DNA from: Fragilaria crotonensis
Taxonomy: Eukaryota > Bacillariophyta > Fragilariophyceae > Fragilariales > Fragilariaceae
Length of the DNA: 64,000 bases
Direction of reading: 5' to 3'
Assembly: GCA_022925895.1 (NCBI GenBank)
Contig: JAKSYS010000045.1
Location: 62,001-126,000 of the forward strand
Positions 22,386 through 32,617 of this stretch are shown here, piece after piece. The notes under the pieces are model-generated. The model saw nothing but the letters and a program-made list of their open reading frames with translations, did not search any database and had not been told where the DNA came from. A program made the translations under genes and the position numbers. Numbering within the stretch: the stretch's first letter is position 1; each line of letters starts with the position of its first letter.

Positions 22386-24383
22386 TAAAGGATTTGGGTT
22401 TGACGATCCAATTGGCTTTCCGTCATGATCTCTTTTCGGCTTTTCACGGTGCCGCGAAGGATATCTCCGCCGCGGTCGGTTACTATCTCAGCAGTTAAGT
22501 ACTGATCAAAAGCCTCCGGGGTATAATCATCAGCGTCGGAGCGTCGGAATTCTCCTCCGTCCTCCGTTGCGTCATTCAAGTCCCCGAAGATGTCAACCAG
22601 GAAACTGATTTTCACCAAGCTCTTCCGCCACCTCCTCGTTTGTCCGCTTATCCCTATCTTCTCTTCTATCGATTCCAACAATTCCGCGATCTCCTCCCTT
22701 CGATCTGCACGTTCATCAGGTGTTAGGGCCCAGAACGTGCTCCTCACGATTGGCTTTGCCGACTTCGGTAACAGGAACGCTGCGTCCCGCCACCATAATC
22801 TTCTGCTGGCCCTAACCAGCATGCCAACTTCCGCTCGTTGTCATTGTCGAGGTAAGAAATAACTTCGTACCAACCATGCATAACGTAGAGCGAAATATCT
22901 GGTGTCCACCCATGGACCTGTTCGAAGGCAGAGCGTCCTTGTAGATCCGGATGTGTCCCCGCAACGAAGGATCTGATCCTTGCGCAAAGGTTGACGAGAT
23001 AATTCCAGAGTCTTCTTGGTGATCGCGTCTTGTCTTGGAATCTTCGGATCATCCTCTTCAACTCTCTGATGTCCAATTCAGCCTTGTTCTGAAACGGTGA
23101 ATAGGGTTCCGTGTACTTCGGATCAATTGAATACTTCCGGATCCTCTTCTTCCACTCGCCCCATCCTTCCATTGTGGCGTCGTTATCGCACAACAATACT
23201 TCTGGAATTCCCACTTTCTTGACAAAATCATCTAGCGCATAGATTGACTCGTTCTTACGCTCCATCGGGTAAGCCTTCGTGTATCCCCGGCCATTCCCAA
23301 TAATGTGAGCATATCGTTGCGAATCAATTGATTTGATCTTCGGTTCCATTATGTCGGCGTAAAACATCCCCCCTCAACCTTGGATAGCGCAGATGTGCCA
23401 TCTGAGTTTTAAAACGTCGCGTCGCTGGATTCGGTATCGACCGGATTCCTTGTTGGGTGGTCACCTTCAAGGAGTTCTTTGCCGTCTCTAATCCAACCAT
23501 CCAGCGTCGTGCCACATTTTCTGGGGTTACATCGGAAGTCACATCTCCAGTTCGTATCGCCGCAATGCCAATCTCCTCCGAGCTCGCATCCGCTGTCGTC
23601 GTAAGTGCTGCGACCCTTCGCAGTATCGGGTCGGTCTGATTCAGCAGATTTACTTCGTTTGCGATTTGCATTTCGAAGGGGAACTGGCTCGCTGCAAGAA
23701 CCTGCATGCAACTCTTGATCTTCTGTTTCGTTGCCTTGGAGTGTAGGACCTTCAAGCGCCTTGCTCGCAAGTTCGTAATCTCCTCTTCGTCTTCGGAGTC
23801 CAACACATCCTCCTCCGCGAGCGAGAGCGCGAAGGTGTGGGGAATCCACTCAACGTCGGAGGTGAGTTCGACATGCAGGGCAGTATTATCAAGCTCGTCT
23901 TGGGTTGGGGGTCTCGAATCAAAGCCGGCAACAACTCCTTCGAGGGTAAAAGGGATTCGTAGGGGTTCGGACGGAACGAGAATACCGAATATCGAGTCAG
24001 GTGCATGTTGCCTGTGTCGTTCGTCGACGTGGACATCGTTGTCCCGGAGCTGGTTAGGGGGAAAGTAACGAAAATGGTAAGGAGTCTCCGAAGTAAAGAG
24101 CTTCGTTAATGATTATCACATACGTGGCCCCGGAAGTCGGACAATCGTAGGCCGTTGCAACCGTTGCGATAGGAATCTGCTTCGACGGGTAATCAGGCGA
24201 ATAAGCCTCGACCTCAGCTGATCTCCCGGTATACTCGAGAACCACGCAATTACTTCCTGCCACGCATGTGTCGGCGTGAGAGTCCATCTCGCACCGACCC
24301 GAACGATGACACTCTCCGTGTATTGCATTGTAATCCACTGAGTATACCTCCCGCGAAACCATCGCAACGGTTCTGCATTGTCA
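22319..24383 (-). pseudogene. copia B protease and integrase region
   Basis: Begins just after the Gag UGA. The protease motif is CEMDSHADTCVAGSNC, with His in place of the usual Gly after Asp-Ser, as in some diatom and GalEa-like copia elements. Downstream are an acidic linker, a pre-integrase region (LRYPRLRG), and an integrase core with DIMEPKIKSID, LLCDNDATMEGWGE and PFQNKAELDIRELKRM (D, D and E). Frame changes lie at G24057-24061, C23368-23373, C22785-22787 and T22393-22395, all in runs. Confidence 0.8.
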
Positions 24384-25748
24384 GGCCTTATCCAGCTTCT
24401 GCTTCTTCTTGTGAGCGCCGCGACCGAATTCCTTCGGCCGCTTCATCTGCGCTTGACTCATGGTCATCATCGCCATCATTGTCGTTTCCCTTTGCCAGTT
24501 TCTTCATCTCGTTCTTCAACTCCTCCTTGATTTGTTTCTTTAAAGCGGCCACGGATCTCTTGCCTTTCTTGTCTCCCCACTCCTTAAGCTGGTCTTTTGC
24601 TCCTGGCTCAGAAGTCGGAAGATCTTTGGCGGGTAATATTTATTCTCTAACTTAAAACCCTTTGGCAACTTCCCTGCCTTCGCCGTCTTATCCGTCTTCT
24701 CACCGCTCTTCACGCCCGAAATGTTCCTTTCCTTACTTCTCTCGAGGGTTGCCCTGTTTTCCACGGTCGTCGACAGGTATTGCTGACATGCCTGGAAATT
24801 GTTCAGCAGCTTGGGATCGCCAAGCACCACTGAGACGGCAGATTCCAATTTCGGATCGGTAATTCCCTTGAGAAAATCAGCAACTTTCTTGGATTCGGGG
24901 ACGGCCTCGGTTGGATCACAATCAAGGATTTCATTGTGAGCGGTCTGGTGGACATTGATAAAATCTTGGAATTTATACTGGCGACGCGACCCACTGTAGG
25001 ACGCGTTCGCGATCGACGCGTAGGCTTTGTTCTTACGTGTGATCTTGGACGCGGTGCCTTCACACTGCGTCTTCAATGCCAAGTACGCCTTCCGACCGTC
25101 CTGCGACCTCTCGAATTTCTTGATGTATGACCACCCTTCTCCGTTTACGACAAATGTCTTCAATTCCCGATAGAATCGAGGGTTATCCAATTCGTAATGT
25201 CGTCCCTCGAGTACCGTCGCTTCAATAAGGTACTCCATTGGACTTCCAAAGTCCGCTGGATCAAGAACATTCTCTGGCGCTTCCCTTTCGTCCCTGGTGA
25301 GGTAAACGAGTGGGATCTTCGCAGCACTAAGGATTTGACGAAGGTAATTCTGGAAGGACTCATTCCACAATGCCCAGTTGACCAACTTCTTAAGACTGTC
25401 AGGCTTGGATGCATCTTCGTCTTTGCTGCCTCCTTCTGTTCCTGGTATTCTTGGCACTTGGCCGTGAACTCAGGAACCTTGTCAGCTGTGAAACTTTCGG
25501 GGTTCGCTTGAACCCGGTCCGCTTGCGCTCATCCGCCCAGAAACGGAAGCCTTTCAAGTTCTTCACTGCGATGAATGGCATCGTAACGTTGCCTGCTCCT
25601 CGCGGTGCAGATCTAGCAACACTCCTGGCAATCGAGTCGAGATCCGACTCAGTTGCGAGCATCAAGTCATTCGGGGTTGCAAATCCTGAGCAATCAACCA
25701 CGTGACAGTCGGGGCGTTAAAGCCGCATCGTTGGAGGGCAGCGTTCAT
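24381..25748 (-). pseudogene. copia B Gag (frame-broken)
   Basis: Starts at ATG 25748 (MNAALQRCGF) with a SAM-like helical opening, then a Lys/Glu-rich stretch, then the main Gag body (longest frame 24540-25457, 305 codons, with WALWNESFQNYL and LKTQCEGTASKI). It ends Lys/Gly-rich (GRGAHKKKQKL) at a UGA, 24381-24383. Frame changes fall near 25685, 25510, 25410, 24590 and 24446. No CCHC knuckle is seen. Confidence 0.75.
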
Positions 25749-26166
25749 GGTCGAGATATCGGTTCGGTGTGGTCTTGTGTGAAAATTCCTAAAGAAACAA
25801 GCAAGGGTATACAAGGGTGAAAACCGGGAATACCAACGCCTTCAGAGTGCCAACATTTATGCCGATCGGATAATGACTTGCCTTAATCACATTTAGGAGA
25901 TTTGTTGCGAATCGGTCTTTGAGAGACTGATTCGTTCCGTGCCACGGTCATTTACTTATCCGTATGGCACGTCTATCGTAGTATTGCGGTCTTTCGGGTA
26001 TGAGAACACTCCTACGCAATTTCTCATCAATTCCCGACGTAATCTGCTCAACATCGTTTCATCACATGCGGCCATTCTTAGCCATGATGAAATGATCAAC
26101 CGGTGATCTCCATACTACCGATCGGATGGCGCCATTCATGTCATTGAGCCGTTGGGTCTGATAAAC

Positions 26167-26385
26167 TGTTAATCCTACAAGTAGATCATCCTTGCAGGAA
26201 AGCATGTCTTGATTCAGTTATGAATTATCTAAAACATAGAAAAGTGAGCATTACCTTGTTCGGGAGTCATCCTTCAATCCCGAGTCGTACTGTGCAGATG
26301 TAGTACCGTATAATGGTACTTGATACTTGATACATGATTCATAGCATCCTGAATGATACAGTACCGGTAGCTTGTAATATCAACA
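26167..26385 (-). repeat. 5' LTR of copia B
   Basis: 219 bases. It matches 19848-20065 except for one extra G. Confidence 0.92.
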
Positions 26386-27287
26386 CAAGAACAGCTGCAA
26401 TTCTTGGCTAAAACCTAAAAACTCACCTGGGGTCATGGTCTTGTGAGGATTAGAGTTGAGAGATGAGCGATTGAATGCGAACTTCTCCACCCGAGCGAAC
26501 AAGGCGATGTCGCGATTCCCTTCCCTGACGCCACACTTCCATGGACGCCATCGTCATGCAGAAGCAGCTAACGACAGACGTGCGTCGCGTTCTCCAGCGT
26601 AGCATCGCCCGCCTTGATAATGATGCGAGCATGCGTTGTGGTTGCGTCAATGCCCCTATCCAGCACTCTGAGGCCTTCAGACAACTGCTGTAGAATATTC
26701 AGATGGTGGTGTGTGTGGCCTTGCCTCTGACAGCTACCAGAGCACCTCAAGAGCCCCAATCGATGGAATTGGGGCCTCCACTTGCTACTCGTTGGTACTG
26801 CTCCTCCGCAAACACAGCTGGATTCCTTGCGGGCACCTGACCACATGTCCTTTTCATCTTTTGGACTCCAGTATCTCCCACTTCTGGCTCCTGGCTGATA
26901 CGTGTATTTCTAGAAGATAAATATCACGGCTATGGCATCGACATCTGTTCATAAATGAAAGCTGCAAAATCTCCATGCGGTTGCCTTTAACCTTATCATA
27001 ACTTGCATTAGTTCCCTTGAAAACCTTCTTCATTCTTCGCCCAGCATCGTGATAGAAAATTTGTTATGAAACATTTTGCAAGCTCGTTGACTAATCCATA
27101 CTGGTAGTAAAGATCAAACGTAAATTTATCGTTTCCTTCCCAATGAGCACCGGTCAACATAAATGGAACCCTCATGTACTTTCTCCTGAACTGCTACCCA
27201 TCAATGTTTAATCGATATCACATTGTTCACCTCAAATGACTTACAAACAAAACCGTTTCTTTCTCAATCTCGAGCTGAAATGCAAAT
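26386..27287. other. intergenic, nothing recognised
   Basis: About 900 bases between copia B and the receptor pseudogene. ORFs are under 100 codons with no familiar motif. Confidence 0.5.
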
Positions 27288-30030
27288 TTACGAGCTTGAT
27301 AAAACTGGAGGGTTTTCAACTATGAAGCTGACGCGCCGAACTCTCACCTTTCGAACTTCTGTAAACTCCTCAGAGTCGTCCACATTAGCATTACCGCCGG
27401 ACTCAAAAACTTCTGCAACACGCAAACTGTTCGCACTATCACTTCTCTTGGATTCAAGTGTTTGAACGACCATGGCTGGCACTTTTGTCGATTTATCATC
27501 TCGTCGTCTGGAAATCGATAGCATCCCAGCGGAAGAATCAAAGCCCGCTGATGAGTCGTCCAAGCGCGAAGAGCCAGACCTCAGCGACCGCTTCGAATCA
27601 AATTTGAGCTTGTTTCGCAATGATACCTTCGGCAGGAAGATTGGAAGCAACACCCCAACAGAGGTGATGACGATTAGTATCGTACGGACCAGGAAAAACG
27701 ACCCAGCATCCTTCTTCACTAGAAACAAAACTGGCAATCCAAGAACTGCTGCTTCCGTCAGCAGCAGCATGGAAAACGCAATGTTCGCACTCTCGTTGAA
27801 TTCGGTTTCGTAGTTGCGACTCAGGTAGCTCTGCCAGTTGGCAATAACCAACGCGGACGCGTTCAGCAAGAAAAAGAACACATAAAAGATAATCTGGTTG
27901 GTTTGCGATTCGCAGGCGCATGATCCGGCCGTTTTGGTGACCCGACCGTACGTATCGTAGCTAGCCAAATCGCCACGCACCCAACGCAGCGGATCCACCG
28001 CTGTCCAAACCGCCAGGAGTGTAAAGTTCAGCACAAGCAGAATGGCGAAGGGTACAGCACATCCTTGACCTCAATTTGAACTCGTTTGAAGCGCTTGGCG
28101 GAGGCAAGTAATTTATTCAGTCTCCAAAGTTTGCAGAAAGAGCAGAGAAAATAGTCCTGAAGATTCAGATTATGGCCAAATTATGTGGGTCAGCTGCCGA
28201 GGAATAGAATGAAAGAACAGCCCGCGAAACATTAATCACTTACGTAAATCCAGCCGACAGCAGCCAGAGCTGAGACATGCAACGTTCAATGCCTCAGTCG
28301 AGACAGGTTCTTGAAGGCCCATGGAATGATGGAGGTTGCCATCACGATCACGCCAACGCAGAGCATGTACAGAAAGGGAGGTTGTGAGCCGCGGATGAAT
28401 TTGGATCTGCGGTAGTATCGTAAAACACATCCAACCCACAGCGTTAAGAATCGTAAGTCCACAGAGCACCAGACCGCTTGTTCGAATCCCTTGCCCGATC
28501 AAGCTCTGATCGACTTCAAGGAGGCAATTGATTGGGCGGAATTGTGGAGTTGTCGGCATAGATGAATGGTGTGACTTGCAGAATCGGATTGTCGCTGCTA
28601 CTGAGATCGTAGTAGGTTGCGACTTGGACTGGAAGAGAAGCTTATCACCCACAGAACCCTGACTGTCAGTGAGCATGTTCATCAGTGCATATCGCACCGA
28701 GTTGACATCTCTGGTCTGAGTTTTGGGGTCCAGCCGAACCTTCCCAGACGCGCCGTCGAATTCGATATTGGTCACAGCGTCAAAGAACTCTACATTTGTG
28801 AAGAACTCGTTTGGATCGAGCATGCTGCGAGACCTGATGCGATTATAGCGTCGTATGACAGCGTCACCCACCAAGAGTATTCAGGTGCATTCTCTGTCAA
28901 ATTGAAATCCGAGAAGGTTTTGCGATCCAAATTTTCTGGTCCAGAAGGATAACATGAGCAAGACACGACAAGATTAGATGACATGCCAGCACCTATGCAA
29001 ACGTCAAATCTGACTCACCACTGCCGAAATGAACTCTTCCTGCAATTCGGAATCGAATTGAAATCCCATGAAATTTGTTTCCATGTTTCCGGTGACATCG
29101 GGATCCATCGTAAGGAACCAATACCATACAAAGCCTTAACTATCGGGTCGTCCGCGTCGAACTCCTTCCCATTCAGACCAGTATCACCGATCATCCAGAA
29201 ATATCCTGGTCCCGCTATCCCTGCCACAGCTACCGATCTCAGTAGCTGCTCATCCTCGGCAAGGGCAAGGCCATAATAATACTTGAGCTTTGCTGCCTTG
29301 AGTGTTTGGATTGCGGCTTCCATGGACTTGGGATCGGATTGCTCAAACGAAACAGTGGTAATGCTCATCCCTGTACCAGCCTCACGAAGGAGTTTAGCGT
29401 AATTAATGCCATATTCTTCTCGCACATGAATCACCCGAAATCTGTCACGCCGAGCGACCTCATGTGCTGCACCACGAGCGAGCGTCAGCCTGATCATTAG
29501 GAATGATTCTGGCAAACGTGGGAAAAGTGGCTCCGTTGTCGAGCTCAGTCGACCCAGAGAAGGGTGATATGTGAGGCACACCGTACACGCCCGTCATGAC
29601 TGCCACCGCTTTGTCTTCTCTGCAAGAACACCCAATAATCGCCATCGGGTCTAGCTTTGCAATTGAATGGTTCCTCCAAAATGATCCGGATAGCAGCTTC
29701 GCTGCTTCGATAGGACTGCCGTGCGAATCATAAATTTCGGTCGTCAGCTGAATATCGCAGCCCTCGAGTAGATGAGGAAGGTGAGGAAGCACTGCTGGAT
29801 TTCGGTCGTTAAAGTGCTTGAACGCTAGGAAAGCCCCAGCGAGGGGTACAGATCCCACGGCTCTACCGCAAAACTCCCATCGTCCTGTGGGTATGCGAAC
29901 GTTAAGATTATAGGAATGTGTGCCAATCGAGTGGTTTCGTTCAATCTTAAAACAGCTATATACTGGGGCCTGCCATGACAACGAGCTTGATACTCTCCTC
30001 GGCCAATCCTGGTTGCCTGATTCTCCAGCA
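27288..30030 (-). pseudogene. class C (GABA-B-like) GPCR pseudogene, inverted copy
   Basis: Close relative of the plus-strand copy at 40031-42757, read on the minus strand. It holds a Venus-flytrap ligand-binding domain (29020-29990), then seven-transmembrane sequence (27650-28530) and a Ser/Arg-rich tail to a stop at 27288. Compared with its sister it has frame changes at CCCC 29834-29837 (one fewer base), near 29470, near 29125, near 28620, near 28420 (two bases lost) and near 28050. No continuous receptor can be read, so it is a pseudogene unless the assembly is wrong here. Its 5' side ends where the DIRS-like element begins. Its 3' flank does not match that of the sister copy. Confidence 0.85.
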
Positions 30031-30108
30031 GGTAAAGGCTTTTCTGTTCTGAGACAGTGACGTCGTTTTCAGATTTCTGACTGCATATCACATATGACAT
30101 ATATGACA

Positions 30109-30422
30109 TACGATGCAGAGTACAAAGGACGTGAGGTGTGCTGCAGACCTGAGGATCGACCTAGAGACTGCCACGTCGTCGAGGGCGGCACGAACTGTGC
30201 CCGCCTGCCGTCTAGGGCGACGCCCAGCAACGAATCCGGGACTTCCGTCCCACCCCTCGCGGATCGCTGCTGCGAAGCAGGTGAAGAGGTCGATGCGGTC
30301 TTCGGGTCCCAGCTCCCTGAGGAAAGGGTCGTGCCTGACATGACCGACGACTGAGAGGAAGCTCTCATACCTCTCCCAGCTGCGGCAGCGCTGGGAACGG
30401 GTGACGTCGGTAACTGCTGCGT
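30109..30422 (-). pseudogene. tyrosine recombinase N-terminal (core-binding) fragment
   Basis: A frame running from about 30422 reads helical sequence with RYESFLSVVGHVRHDPFL, LFTCFAAAIREGW and AGTVRAALDDVA, the spacing of the SAM-like core-binding domain of tyrosine recombinases. It stops being homologous at the junction, before the R..HxxR..Y catalytic region. Confidence 0.6.
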
Positions 30423-30429
30423 TTTGGGC

Positions 30430-32600
30430 TGTAATCGCAGCAGCCTTCCAACGTTCGTAATGATGGCTTCGGGCAATGGGACTATCCGGAATGCTTCTGG
30501 TACCTGCTCGGCAAAATTATCAAGTACAAGTGAGACAAGATCCGCATCGTTCAGTTTGAAGTCTCGCGACAGCGCGTCCGCCACTGAGTTCTCCTTCCCT
30601 GGGAACCACTGGGAGTAATGCGCCAGTCCGTGGTGAGTGAGATATGAAGCGAGCTCGCGTGCTAATGCCAACTGGATCGGGCACTCGTCCCCGAAGCTCG
30701 ACTTGGCCATCCATCCCGTGGCTGAGGTGCTGTCTCCCTGGCTCAGCAAGACGTCGTTGGCGGCGATCTCGGGTCCCAGCTGGTGCTCCACCCAGACGCC
30801 AATCAGTGCTGCGAGGAACTCCAACGCGTTCAGCGTTCCGCGTCCGATCAGGTCAGGATCAAGCTGAATCCTCCACGCCACCCCGCTCTGGAGTCCGTAG
30901 CCTCCAAGGCCTTGTGGACAAGCATCGACCCGAACGACTCTGGTTGGCCACCGACATACGAGTCGATTAATGGAGATCCCACGAACGGCATCGTCGAGGA
31001 ATTCTCCCACAATGCGAGATCATCCAGCTGTGTCTGAGAAAGCTTGACTGATCCATAGGTCTGCGCCCGTTCGCTCGCCCGGTACAGCCTCCCCAGGAAC
31101 GGTCGTGAGTTTGGGACCACGAACGCCGCATGATTGAGTCGCCCGATCATTGCTTCCAATTCCTTCGAGCTGGCCCTTCGTCCGGGCTGATTCCTTATGC
31201 GTCGGAGGTCGTTCGTCCAGGCCCGATGTTTATCAACCGGGAGGGAAACCGCAAATGCCCTCGTGTTGATCACCCAACCGAGTATGATCTTTCGCTCCGA
31301 TGCCTTTGCTTCTGCGAGGAACTTCGAGGAGGACAACAAATTGTCCCGAGGAAACGATTCGTTGTCTACGTCGGGTCTCCCCACCAGGTGCAGTGCCAGG
31401 GGCACTGCCGCTTCCAACCGAGCCTGATCACGCTCAAGGCCGATCCCGAAGAGATCGTCCAAGTAACAGTCAAAGGTCGGGGAGTCGTCCCGAAGAGAAG
31501 TGTCAATCGACATCTCGAAGGCCTGCTCGAATTCGTCTTCGGGGCCAATAAACCCCCGATCGTTATCAATCGCTTTGCCTGACGAAAGCAGTCCTTGCTG
31601 TGGGGCTTGCCACTCTGTTTCGTCCCAGTCTTCCCGGCGGACGAGGTCGTTGGCCAAATCGGCGATCACCTCGGACACATCGCTCCATTGTGATGGGTTC
31701 GAGACCCACCGAAAGTCATTCGTAATGCCATCAACAAGACTCCCGCGATGCAGGTGCACGACTTTGCGGCGGTGATTGGCTGCAAGTGTATCCGACGATA
31801 GGCTGACTTGCAGTCTACCTTTGTCATTAACAGCCTCGCTCGTGGGAAACGTCGCCTCAAGAAGCTTACTGAGTGGAGCAGTCTCGTCATCGCCCGTCCG
31901 AATCTGGCCGGCGTGAGCTGCGTGGTGTCTACCCGGTCGTTCACGCTCCTCTTCTCTCCTGCCGTCGAGTTGAACGACTGATCGTGCGTCAGTCTCAGTT
32001 TCGGCACTCGACTTCCATCCTCGTCGATTGTGTATTGCTCCGTTATCCCCAATGGGGCCACCTCGCAGTCCGGTAGCTCCAGGGCGGCTTCCCTTGGCAG
32101 GGGGAGTTGCCATCCCCTCCGGACTTCGTCCTTCAACATGTCGAGTAGTTTGGCCTCGTGGCCCCGAGCCGATTTATGGTTGCCCCGAGCCAATGCAGCG
32201 ACGACATCAGCGCGACGAGCTGCCTCGTCGATCGGTAAAAGAGGGAATTCGGCGCCCTTTGTGATTCGTTCACGAAAACGGCGCCACAACGGGTGGCGAG
32301 AGAGAAGTGGGGCGAGAACGTCTGCAGATCGGAACTCCGATCCAGGCGTCAACGTGGAGAACGGTTGCGCCGCGAGAGCGGCGCCCCAATTGAGATCGAA
32401 ACGTCGGAGTGTGGCGAGGTTATGTGCCACCGCGTCGGGCGTCCACTCGAACACAAAGTCCGTTGGGTGTGTGGGAGGAAAGGCGAGCGAGAGGATGGTG
32501 TCGAGCAGTGCCGGTAGTTGGGGGAGTGGCAGGATAGGATAGACGTCCTCGTCGGAGCGCAGTCGAGGAAACGGAACATGCGGGACCAGGTGGTACTTAC
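30430..32600 (-). pseudogene. DIRS-like reverse transcriptase and RNase H
   Basis: RT motifs: RLTHDQSFN, KVDCKSAYRRIHL (about 31840) and CYLDDLFGIG (catalytic YLDD, about 31450). RNase H motifs: VVRVDACPQGLGG, NALEFLAAL, SQGDSTSATGW and NSVADALSRD. The reading crosses two long frames (30848-32113 and 30069-31010) plus part of 31666-32898, so several frame breaks are present. Confidence 0.78.
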
Positions 32601-32617
32601 CCTGTGGAGTCGACGTA

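Larger units (their letters stand above)
19848..26385 (-). mobile_element. Ty1/copia LTR retrotransposon B
   Basis: LTRs of 218 and 219 bases with TG..CA ends lie at 19848-20065 and 26167-26385 and differ by one G in a run. The four flanking bases CAAG match on both sides. Genes read on the minus strand: Gag, DSHAD-type protease, integrase, a chromodomain-like segment, RT, RNase H. This is a different lineage from element A, recalling the GalEa/CoDi6-like branch, an assignment made from motif memory only. At least ten single-base frame changes interrupt it. Confidence 0.92.

Noticed and set aside
30424-30970. Plus-strand ORFs opposite the RNase H region
   Set aside because: GC-rich antisense frames; the minus strand carries the recognisable RNase H motifs.
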